Assembly: GCA_029213145.1 (NCBI GenBank)
Contig: JARGNK010000033.1
Coordinates: 1 to 52,170 of the forward strand
Length of the DNA: 52,170 nt
Origin: Rubripirellula sp.
Lineage (GTDB): Bacteria; Planctomycetota; Planctomycetia; Pirellulales; Pirellulaceae
Direction: 5' to 3'
Below are positions 45,025-52,170 of the stretch, piece after piece. Each line of letters starts with the position of its first letter. Position 1 is the first letter of the stretch. Below the pieces are notes generated by a model, which made no database searches, was not told where the DNA came from, and was given only the letters and a program-made list of their open reading frames with translations. The translations under genes and the position numbers were made by a program.

Positions 45025-46269
45025 TTAAGAGAACAGTTCCAAGGCTTCATAATCTCCGCCAAGCACGGGAGAGGAATCTGCTTCTAGCCAGTCCTCAATA
45101 ACTGCCGCGTACACCTGCCGAAAGTCTGTGTGATACTTGAGGTCCCCCTGGTCCAAATCCGTCAGGCTGGGATGACGACCAACCAATCCCGCTTTCACCG
45201 CGGCGCCGGCCAGCAAGACAGGGCCAGCAGTTCCGTGGTCGGTACCTTCACTTGCATTTTCAGCGACGCGGCGCCCAAATTCGCTGAAACACATCACCAT
45301 CAGACGATCGCCGTCCCCATGCGCACTCACGTCACTCACCAGGCAACCGACGGCCTCGCTAACCTCACGTAACAAAGCCGCATGGGCATCTGGTTGATTG
45401 GCATGAGTATCAAATCCATCGATACGTACGTAGTAGACTCGCGTCTGAAGACCTCCTGCAATTAGCTTTGCGACGGTCGCCATCTTCTCACCGAGCCCCG
45501 ATGCCGGATATGGCTTTGACGGTTGATACATCGTCCCGGATGATTCCATTCGACGGCTCGATGTAATCGCATTGCTCGTACTCGCCTGGACGAACCCCAA
45601 TAAATCGTTGCCACTCCGATCCCCATCGCTTTCCAGAAGTTGATCGAGCGCTTCGCGAAAACGAGGACTCTCACCACCTCGCAATCGGAACTGTGAGAGT
45701 GACCGAATCGATGGCACACGCACATCGCGCGACATCAATGCGAACGGCTGCTTGTCGAATCCAAGATGGAGGGCTGCTGGATCATTCGATTCAGCCGCAC
45801 CCGATTGCTCTAAATAGCGACCCAGCCATCCATCCTGTCGCACCTCACCCTTCCGTTGACAGGAGTGCCAAATATCCATCGATTCAAAGTGCGAACGATT
45901 TGGTTGTTCGTAGCCAACACCCTGAACAACAGCAAATTGCCCCTGTTCTAGCAAGTCGGCGAAACTGCGGCACGATGGATGCAAACCAATCTCGGAGTTA
46001 ATCTTCAGCACCGAATCACCATCAATTGCCAATTGAGGCCGGGCCTTTGTGTAGCCCGGATCACGGTGAGGAACAATTGTGTTCAAACCATCGTTGCCAC
46101 CCGCCATCTCCACAACCACCAGGATCCGATCATTGCGAGGCGTTTGAGCGACTGCTTGACAGAGGATTCCAGGAGCGGTCATCGAAAACGTCATTACAGC
46201 TGATGCGGCAGCACCTCGTTTCAGAAACTCTCGACGCGACTCTAATTGAAACAATGAGTGATTGTTCAT
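45025..46269 (-). CDS. DUF1501 family protein, Tat-exported
   Basis: 414 residues from ATG 46269, which overlaps the DUF1800 stop as ATGA; a further ATG at 46296 would add nine residues. The N-terminus ESRREFLKRGAAASAVMTFS is a twin-arginine signal. The rest matches DUF1501, an alkaline-phosphatase-like fold: VVVEMAGGNDGLNTIVPH, LEQGQFAVVQGVGYEQPNRSHFESMDIWH, DGFDTHANQ, FSEFGRRVAENASEGTDHGTA and the closing GVL-like block. Found throughout planctomycetes, paired with DUF1800, with no known reaction. Confidence 0.93.
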   Translation of the reverse strand: MNNHSLFQLESRREFLKRGAAASAVMTFSMTAPGILCQAVAQTPRNDRILVVVEMAGGNDGLNTIVPHRDPGYTKARPQLAIDGDSVLKINSEIGLHPSCRSFADLLEQGQFAVVQGVGYEQPNRSHFESMDIWHSCQRKGEVRQDGWLGRYLEQSGAAESNDPAALHLGFDKQPFALMSRDVRVPSIRSLSQFRLRGGESPRFREALDQLLESDGDRSGNDLLGFVQASTSNAITSSRRMESSGTMYQPSKPYPASGLGEKMATVAKLIAGGLQTRVYYVRIDGFDTHANQPDAHAALLREVSEAVGCLVSDVSAHGDGDRLMVMCFSEFGRRVAENASEGTDHGTAGPVLLAGAAVKAGLVGRHPSLTDLDQGDLKYHTDFRQVYAAVIEDWLEADSSPVLGGDYEALELFS

Positions 46270-47630
46270 GCCAATTGAAACTCCGGAATCGTGCACAGTA
46301 GATGAACGGCATCGCGCAAACGATTCTCTTTAGCTCCCGGCGAATCGGCGAGCTGAGCAATCTTTTGCCGAGCAGTATCGGGGAGGGGCACGGCGAACAA
46401 AACCGTTTCCAAATAAGCCACAACCTCACCCATCGACCGAGCGCCTTGCGAGGTCAAGTGTTGCTCAAGGCCCTGCTTACCGAAACGCGTCTTATCGTCT
46501 CCCAACAAGTTTCGGATCAGGTTGGAACGCCCCAGCAACGTTGATGAATTAATCCACGTACGACCACCGTCCCACCCTTTAACGCTGGGCGGAAAGTAAA
46601 GCCCTTGCCCGAGTTGCTGCAACGTCGTCGCTAATCGAAATGCATCAGTCGATCCATTCAATGTCCGCAAAAACCCAATGGCAACCTCCACCGGCGAACG
46701 AACTTTGCGACCACGAACTGACATTGAGAAAAACAGGTTACTCCCCAAGATACGCTGCACCGTTGGCGCGATTCGCATGCCATCCTCACGAAGTTTATCA
46801 GCGAGAGGTTCGATCAAATCATCGGGAGCTCGCGGTTCGTCCAACACCAGAAACCGCACAAGCTTACGCGTAATAAAACGAGCAGTCTGATGCTGCGAAA
46901 CGACGGTCGCGACCCCATCTTCGCCGCTTAACTCACCGGTCCTTCCCAGCACAGTTTTTTCACCCGTATCTTGCTGATAGCGATTGATTCGAAATTTCTC
47001 CCGCTTGATTTCCCACCCAGTGAAGCACCTCGCTAATTCACGAATATCCTGTTCGGTGTAATTGCCTTCACCAAGGCAAAACAGCTCCATGATTTCCCGC
47101 GCATAATTTTCATTAGGATGCGTTTTACGATTCGTCGCCGAATCGAGATAAAGCAACATTGCTGGGTCACGAGAAATTTCTAACGCAAGCTGCGAAAAAT
47201 CTCCCAAAGCGTACTCGCGCAACAACTCGTTCTGCTGTTGCATCAATTTAGAATCTTCGACCTTTGCCGCACTCGTGGCAAAGTGACCATGCCAAAACAA
47301 TGTCATCTTTTCCAGCAATGGCGCAGGCGTGTTTAGCATGCGATAAATCCACTGCGCCGCCAAACGCTGCGGGCCTCCCGATGCCAAGGAGGCACGTACC
47401 AAGGAAGCCATTTCACGCTGAAAGGACTCTGGTTCCTGAGCAGCAACCAATTCCGCCACAACATCTTGCGGATTGCGGGCCATCAATTGGCGAAGCTCCT
47501 CACCAGTCGCCCCAAAACCAGCTCGTCGCATCAGGTGAGCGGCGGCACCCATGTCCCAGGGTGTCTCCGCCGTTGCCAGAAATGGCTCCCATGCCCAATT
47601 GGGATCAACTTGCTCAACTGGCTTCATCAT
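46266..47630 (-). CDS. DUF1800 family protein
   Basis: 454 residues with the usual DUF1800 blocks: AAHLMRRAGFGATGEELRQL near the start, KMTLFWHGHFATS, NENYAREIMELFCLGEGNYTEQDIRELARCFTGW, LVRFLVLDEP, FFSMSVRGRKVRSPVEVAIGFLRTL and GQGLYFPPSVKGWDGG. There is no recognisable signal peptide, although its partner DUF1501 has a Tat signal, so co-export as a complex is possible. The start overlaps the upstream gene by four bases and its stop overlaps DUF1501. Function unknown. Confidence 0.93.
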   Translation of the reverse strand: MMKPVEQVDPNWAWEPFLATAETPWDMGAAAHLMRRAGFGATGEELRQLMARNPQDVVAELVAAQEPESFQREMASLVRASLASGGPQRLAAQWIYRMLNTPAPLLEKMTLFWHGHFATSAAKVEDSKLMQQQNELLREYALGDFSQLALEISRDPAMLLYLDSATNRKTHPNENYAREIMELFCLGEGNYTEQDIRELARCFTGWEIKREKFRINRYQQDTGEKTVLGRTGELSGEDGVATVVSQHQTARFITRKLVRFLVLDEPRAPDDLIEPLADKLREDGMRIAPTVQRILGSNLFFSMSVRGRKVRSPVEVAIGFLRTLNGSTDAFRLATTLQQLGQGLYFPPSVKGWDGGRTWINSSTLLGRSNLIRNLLGDDKTRFGKQGLEQHLTSQGARSMGEVVAYLETVLFAVPLPDTARQKIAQLADSPGAKENRLRDAVHLLCTIPEFQLA

Positions 47631-49405
47631 GGTGCAACTCGCACTTGCAATTCAGCCTCCAGCAGATCGTCTGAGGGCGTCAGCCGAATGGACATCGCTT
47701 CAAAGTACCCGACCACCTGCACTAACAAACCGATCACGGCCTCCGCCTCCTCGCGACTGTTTCCGTCCTCCAGCATGTTCTGTGACACCAATTGCTCGCG
47801 ATTATCAGAGAGCACTTCCTGCAGCACATTGGCATGCAAGATGCCATTGGTATTGTCGGCAGTTGCTGACGGTCCATCCGATTTGGCCTGCACCAATTCA
47901 CGCGCCAACGAAGCCGAACTCGCAATGACGAAGCGATCACCAGAAAAACCAATACTTGGCGAGAAATTAAAGATCAGCTCCGCATCCGTTGACTCTTCCT
48001 CACCGGCCTCGGGTACAAAACTAGAAGTGACTAATTCGGCGTTTTGATCGAGCTTCTCCATATCGAGCTCTAGCTGATTCTGCCCATTCATCGCTCCGAC
48101 CACATTCAAAAACCCAATCAGACTCTGGAAAATACGACGTAATTCACGAGTCATCTTCTCAGGTTGCTTCAATTGAAACACAGCCCCTAGGGCAGGTAAT
48201 TTTAGTGTCGGTCGCGGCAACAGCTGGGAAAAATCTTGTCGCGTCGCCAACACGGCAACCTCCGATTCGAACGAACCCAAGATCTCCTCGCCAAAATCAC
48301 GACCGGCAAACAACGTTCCGAGGTTGGCATCTGCCTGGGCAAATCCGTCGTTAACGTCTGCATTAAAGAGGTCACCAGCCCGCAGCCACATTTCCGAGAA
48401 ATCACGGAAAGTACTCATTTCGAATAGCGTTTCCTCGATTTCGGGGACCGCCGGGCCACGACCAGTCGCGTCAACGCCGAAGTAGTATTCGCGGTACTCC
48501 GGCACCCAGTCTGCTTTGAAGGGGGTGCCCAGAGAGAGCGAAACTGCCTCTGCATTCCCCTTGAGGGCGGCGGTCGCATAAGCAGATTTGGCCAAAACGC
48601 TCTGAATGCCGCCCACCAACAATTCCAAAACAGGGTTGTTGATTCGATCCTCGAATGGCTTTCGTGCAGCAGCCCGCAAAACCTCAACGTCCGCAAATGC
48701 CCACGCCAAAGCGTCGGTTGGACGTGTCTGCCAGGCCGAATCAAATCGCGGATTATCCAGCAGTGAGGCTCCCTGATCGAGCTTGCGATCGATCACCTCC
48801 CGGCCCAAATCAGGCTGATTGGTGATGATCATGCGATCATCAGAAACTCCATACAACACATTTTGGATCTTATAGACCGGAATGCCTCGATACTCTGACT
48901 CACGAATTTGATCGGCATTCGGAGTCAATTTGGCAAATTCGAGCAGCTTTTCGCTGAATAACTTCATCGACGCAGCATCTTTTCCGTGAACGATCGCCAC
49001 CGGAGAGTTCGTGGTGACGTCAAAGGCGACTGTCACCCGATTGGCGAGAAATGCCTCGACCGCTTCCCGCCAAGACATCTGAAGTTGGGTTTCGACCATC
49101 GCTCGGCCAAAAAGAAAACTCTTGTAGCCAGGTGATTGAATCGCCGATTGGTAGGGCTCCAAAGCCTCGATTTTTTGCTTTAGCGGGTGGTCGAAAACTA
49201 GCGAGATGAGCGCCGTCGGATCGGTCAATTCGGCATAAAGCACCGTTGTCGGCGGCAGCAGAGCGACATCCACCGAATCCCTGGTGACGGCCTCCCTCTT
49301 GGCCACCTCCGATACGCCATCCTCCGACGCCTGGGCATCGCCCCTGATGGAAAAACCTCCTCCAGCGTGCACGAGCAAGAAAATAACAAACAGTAGTCGC
49401 GACAT
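47627..49405 (-). CDS. Large secreted protein of unknown function (DUF3352-like)
   Basis: 592 residues. A signal peptide (MSRLLFVIFLLVHAGGGFSI, residues 1-25) is followed by VDVALLPPTTVLYAELTDPTALISLVFDHPLKQKIEAL. That opening is typical of planctomycete exported DUF3352-like proteins, which describe themselves only by a repeated beta-alpha pattern (for example RGIPVYKIQNVLYGVSDDRMIITNQPDLGREVIDRKL). No catalytic motif. It is first in a three-gene minus-strand operon with DUF1800 and DUF1501, coupled by ATGA, so all three should work in one envelope process. The family name is from memory. Confidence 0.8.
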   Translation of the reverse strand: MSRLLFVIFLLVHAGGGFSIRGDAQASEDGVSEVAKREAVTRDSVDVALLPPTTVLYAELTDPTALISLVFDHPLKQKIEALEPYQSAIQSPGYKSFLFGRAMVETQLQMSWREAVEAFLANRVTVAFDVTTNSPVAIVHGKDAASMKLFSEKLLEFAKLTPNADQIRESEYRGIPVYKIQNVLYGVSDDRMIITNQPDLGREVIDRKLDQGASLLDNPRFDSAWQTRPTDALAWAFADVEVLRAAARKPFEDRINNPVLELLVGGIQSVLAKSAYATAALKGNAEAVSLSLGTPFKADWVPEYREYYFGVDATGRGPAVPEIEETLFEMSTFRDFSEMWLRAGDLFNADVNDGFAQADANLGTLFAGRDFGEEILGSFESEVAVLATRQDFSQLLPRPTLKLPALGAVFQLKQPEKMTRELRRIFQSLIGFLNVVGAMNGQNQLELDMEKLDQNAELVTSSFVPEAGEEESTDAELIFNFSPSIGFSGDRFVIASSASLARELVQAKSDGPSATADNTNGILHANVLQEVLSDNREQLVSQNMLEDGNSREEAEAVIGLLVQVVGYFEAMSIRLTPSDDLLEAELQVRVAP

Positions 49406-49556
49406 GTCAAAATGCTCCGGCGGCCGAGGGATTCCACAAGCTCAGGGTCGGTCAAGGTCCAATCAGTTTACCTACCTTGGACCACTAGGGTTTCAAATCC
49501 TCGAACCGATCTGGGATGTCTTCCGAAATGGATTCACCGTGGTATGATCCTTTTCC

Positions 49557-51209
49557 ATGACGAAACACATTTTTGTAACGGGCGGCGTGGTGAGTTCACT
49601 CGGCAAGGGGCTTACTAGCGCCTCGATCGGGATGCTTCTGGAACAGCGGGGCTTACGAGTCCGGATGCAAAAGCTGGATCCCTACATCAATGTCGATCCC
49701 GGCACGATGAGCCCTTACCAGCACGGTGAAGTCTATGTGCTCGATGACGGCAGCGAAACGGATCTCGACCTCGGTCACTACGAGCGTTTCACGTCCGGAC
49801 GCCTGACCCGCGATTGCAATTACACGACGGGCCAGATCTATCTGTCGGTGATTGAAAAAGAACGGAAGGGCCAATTCTTGGGCAAAACAGTCCAAGTCAT
49901 CCCCCACATCACCAACGAGATCAAATCGGTGATCAGCCGCATGGGCGGCGATGATGTCGATGTCGTGATCACGGAAATCGGCGGCACCGTCGGTGATATC
50001 GAAAGCCTGCCTTTCTTAGAAGCGATTCGGCAATTTTCTCTTGATGCCGGACGTGAAAATTGCCTGTACATGCCCCTCACTTTAGTGCCCTACCTGAAAG
50101 CCGCCGACGAACTGAAAACCAAGCCAACACAGCATTCAGTCGGTCAACTGCGGGAAATTGGTATCCAGCCTGATGTGCTTGTTTGCCGTTGCGAACACTC
50201 GATAAGTCGTGAAGATCGTGAAAAAATTGCCCTATTCTGCAACGTACCTGTCGAAGCAGTCATCGAAGAGAAGGATAAGGATTTCTCGATCTACGAGGTG
50301 CCACTGTCACTCGTTGATAACAAACTTGATCAATTGGTCGTCGACAAATTGAATCTCACTAGTGCAAGAAATCTGGAAATCAGTGCCTGGAACGATCTGC
50401 TGCACCGCCTCCGAAATCCCCATCACGAAGTCTCGATCGCGGTCGTCGGCAAATATGCCGAGCACAAGGATGCTTATAAGTCAATTTATGAAGCAATCGA
50501 TCATGCGGGAATCCATCATCAAGCCCAAATCCGAATCGGACGAATTCAAAGTGCCGATATCGAACGAGAAGGAGCCGAACGCCTACTCAGCGGTTACGAC
50601 GGAGTACTTGTGCCGGGTGGCTTCGGCGAGCGTGGCATCGAGGGAAAAGTTCAGGCCATCCGATTCGCACGTGAACGAGGCATACCATTTCTCGGCATCT
50701 GCCTGGGTATGCAGTGTGCCGTGATCGAGTACGGGCGGAACGTCATGAAGCTCGATAACGCCCACTCGAGCGAGTTTGACAAAGACACACAACATCCCGT
50801 CATTTGCTTACTCGATGAGCAGCAAAATGTGACTCAAATGGGCGGCACCATGCGACTGGGAAGCCAGCCAGCACGTCTCGATCGCCACAGCTTGGCAGGA
50901 AAAGCATACGATGCCGACACCGTGGACGAACGACATCGGCACCGTTACGAGTTCAATAATCAGTATCGTCAACAATTCGAAGCCAATGGAATGCGGTTCG
51001 CCGGCACCAGCCCCGATGGCGGATTAGTCGAAATCGTCGAAGTCCCTGACCACCCCTGGTTTGTCGCAGTACAATTTCACCCCGAATTTAAGAGCAAACC
51101 GCTCAAAAGCCATCCATTGTTCGCAGGATTTGTCGGCGCCACAATCAATCGACGCACCCGGCGCAGCAACGAGTCGACAAAACAACCTCCCCAGGAGCAG
51201 ATTTCATGA
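49557..51209 (+). CDS. pyrG: CTP synthase
   Basis: PyrG makes CTP from UTP with glutamine and ATP. The 550-residue protein has the amidoligase domain (1-270: [65 protein letters not shown]) and a class I glutamine amidotransferase domain (about 295-540) with the nucleophile Cys382 in [16 protein letters not shown] and the His/Glu pair in VQFHPEFKS. Start ATG 49557. The last four bases overlap the DUF1844 gene. The 151-base upstream region is shared with the divergent operon at 49405. Confidence 0.97.
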   Translation: MTKHIFVTGGVVSSLGKGLTSASIGMLLEQRGLRVRMQKLDPYINVDPGTMSPYQHGEVYVLDDGSETDLDLGHYERFTSGRLTRDCNYTTGQIYLSVIEKERKGQFLGKTVQVIPHITNEIKSVISRMGGDDVDVVITEIGGTVGDIESLPFLEAIRQFSLDAGRENCLYMPLTLVPYLKAADELKTKPTQHSVGQLREIGIQPDVLVCRCEHSISREDREKIALFCNVPVEAVIEEKDKDFSIYEVPLSLVDNKLDQLVVDKLNLTSARNLEISAWNDLLHRLRNPHHEVSIAVVGKYAEHKDAYKSIYEAIDHAGIHHQAQIRIGRIQSADIEREGAERLLSGYDGVLVPGGFGERGIEGKVQAIRFARERGIPFLGICLGMQCAVIEYGRNVMKLDNAHSSEFDKDTQHPVICLLDEQQNVTQMGGTMRLGSQPARLDRHSLAGKAYDADTVDERHRHRYEFNNQYRQQFEANGMRFAGTSPDGGLVEIVEVPDHPWFVAVQFHPEFKSKPLKSHPLFAGFVGATINRRTRRSNESTKQPPQEQIS

Positions 51210-51646
51210 GCGAAGCGGAAAAAGAGCCCAAGATCATCGTGGACTCCGACTGGAAAGAACAAGTCGCAAAGGAAAAGGAAGCTGCCGAGATGGATAACGA
51301 ATCCGTCCAGAGCGAAGCCGCTGAAGATCTCGCCGAAACTAACGATGCTGCCCCCATTACTGCGGCTGATGAACCAACGGAGGCGGAGTTACCACAGTTA
51401 CCTCCTGCATCGTTCGAAATGCTCGTATCGATGCTTTTCACACAAGCGATGGCTGCCTTAGGACAAGTACCAAACCCAGCCAACGGCGAATCCACTGTGG
51501 ATAAACGCTATGCAAAACACTGTATCGACACACTCGAAATACTCGTGGAAAAGACCAAAGGCAATCTTAACGAGACAGAATCAAAGATGATCGACGAGGC
51601 GTTGCATGCCCTTCGCATGACCTATGTCAACACGAAACAACCTTAG
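51206..51646 (+). CDS. DUF1844 family protein
   Basis: 146 residues, start overlapping pyrG by ATGA. A long acidic, probably disordered N-terminus (about 1-65) precedes the DUF1844 domain: [53 protein letters not shown] and [13 protein letters not shown], a helical bundle. The function is unknown; coupling to pyrG is seen in other planctomycetes as I recall. Confidence 0.9.
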   Translation: MSEAEKEPKIIVDSDWKEQVAKEKEAAEMDNESVQSEAAEDLAETNDAAPITAADEPTEAELPQLPPASFEMLVSMLFTQAMAALGQVPNPANGESTVDKRYAKHCIDTLEILVEKTKGNLNETESKMIDEALHALRMTYVNTKQP

Positions 51647-51673
51647 CAACCATGTTCCCGAGGAGGCATGATT

Positions 51674-51697
51674 CCTCAACAGCAACGACAGTTGAGG
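51674..51697. terminator. Hairpin between convergent genes
   Basis: CCTCAAC (51674-51680) and GTTGAGG (51691-51697) pair perfectly around a 10-base loop. It lies between the DUF1844 stop and the stop of the convergent epimerase gene. That placement fits a bidirectional terminator, though no T tract follows. Confidence 0.4.
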
Positions 51698-51727
51698 ACT
51701 GACCTCGAAACGGAGCCGTCACTTGAC

Positions 51728-52170
51728 TCAGGAACCGCGAGTCGATGCAGCGACGGAGTCGATGATTGCGTCCAAGTCTTTTGTGGGGGCGTAATCGATG
51801 GCGGCGCGAATGCGGCTCAGATCGGGCACGCGGCGCCGGATGTCTTCAAATGAATCATCATAGGCATCCGAGTAACTTTGAAACTCGACCACTGACTGAG
51901 GATTGACTCTCGCTATCACTCGATTGGCCAATTCCAAAATGGAGACTGGCACGTCGCTTCCAATGTTATAGACCCGCCCTGCCGCTGACGGTGTTTCAAC
52001 CAAGGTGGCAACCGCTCGAACCACATCATCCACATGTGCAAAGCACCGCACCTGCTTGCCATCGTCATGCACGATCAGTGAATCTCCACGTTGAGCAGCG
52101 TCGACAAAGCGAGGCAACACCATCCCGTAGGCTCCGGTTTGGCGAGGACCAACCACATTAAAAAACCGAC
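51728..52170 (-). CDS. NAD-dependent epimerase/dehydratase, N-terminal part beyond window
   Basis: The C-terminal part (about 147 residues) of an extended short-chain dehydrogenase of the UDP-sugar epimerase/decarboxylase type. The frame enters from the right edge with RFFNVVGPRQTG, the conserved 'R.FNVxGPRQ' block after the catalytic YxxxK. It continues GMVLPRFV, VRCFAHVDDVVRAV and AGRVYNIGSDVPVSILELA. Substrate specificity cannot be assigned without the N-terminus. An apparent start at 52156 is an internal GTG, not the true start. Confidence 0.88.
   Translation of the reverse strand, partial: RFFNVVGPRQTGAYGMVLPRFVDAAQRGDSLIVHDDGKQVRCFAHVDDVVRAVATLVETPSAAGRVYNIGSDVPVSILELANRVIARVNPQSVVEFQSYSDAYDDSFEDIRRRVPDLSRIRAAIDYAPTKDLDAIIDSVAASTRGS

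Overview
The window looks like chromosome from a marine planctomycete of the Pirellulales (Rhodopirellula-like). The reasons are the mix of families: sulfatases with formylglycine motifs, DUF1501/DUF1800 partners, a DUF1559 pseudopilin, a giant secreted protein with an N-terminal LEDRRMLA motif and a dockerin, an orphan FlgM, and moderate GC. Lineage is inferred from gene content only. I see no rRNA, tRNA, insertion sequence, prophage or CRISPR array.

Layout. 1-1.3 kb: the 5' part of a secreted DUF6807 gene (minus), then an AhpD-like peroxidase whose catalytic CxxC reads CxxTGA, a probable selenoprotein. 1.5-7.4 kb: a peptidoglycan-sugar salvage cluster of two NamZ-type N-acetylmuramidases and a sodium symporter on the minus strand, diverging from murQ and a MurK-like kinase. 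7.4-12.9 kb: an ABC exporter, a second, enlarged sodium symporter and a Tat-exported toroid protein. 13-20.9 kb: a 16-bp tandem repeat, mutM, trpB, a UPF0173 hydrolase, two sulfatases flanking an aldo/keto reductase, and a Rieske ferredoxin. 21-30 kb: a B12-type radical SAM protein, a Mn-type CDF exporter, a membrane-fused spermidine synthase, flgM with structured upstream DNA, a Fur regulator, a TPR lipoprotein and small planctomycete proteins. 30-34 kb: two CNNM/CorC-like proteins translationally coupled to an ABC-2 permease. 34.3-37.4 kb: a Flp pilin, a gene interrupted by an in-frame TGA, and an EIIA-SLC4 fusion transporter. 37.6-44.1 kb: a minus-strand cobalamin riboswitch followed by a DUF1559 pseudopilin and a 1765-residue protein with two DUF4465 domains. 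44.2-52.2 kb: kdsB, a DUF1501-DUF1800-secreted protein operon, pyrG-DUF1844 and the end of a sugar-nucleotide epimerase gene.

Two observations stand out. (1) The gene at 720-1340 continues in frame through a TGA that falls exactly on the peroxidatic cysteine of AhpD, and a 7-bp hairpin with a GGUCA loop follows at a distance suited to a bacterial SECIS. (2) A complete cobalamin riboswitch drives a pseudopilin and a giant extracellular DUF4465 protein. That suggests a planctomycetal B12-capture system built on a secreted multidomain protein. The murTKQ/namZ-like cluster is a third coherent unit: NamZ frees MurNAc, the symporter imports it, MurK phosphorylates it and MurQ converts it to GlcNAc-6-phosphate.

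Many adjacent genes overlap by exactly ATGA (namZ/namZ, namZ/symporter, murQ/murK, CorC/CNNM, permease/CorC, DUF1800/DUF1501, DUF3352-like/DUF1800, pyrG/DUF1844). This supports the operon assignments and several start codons.
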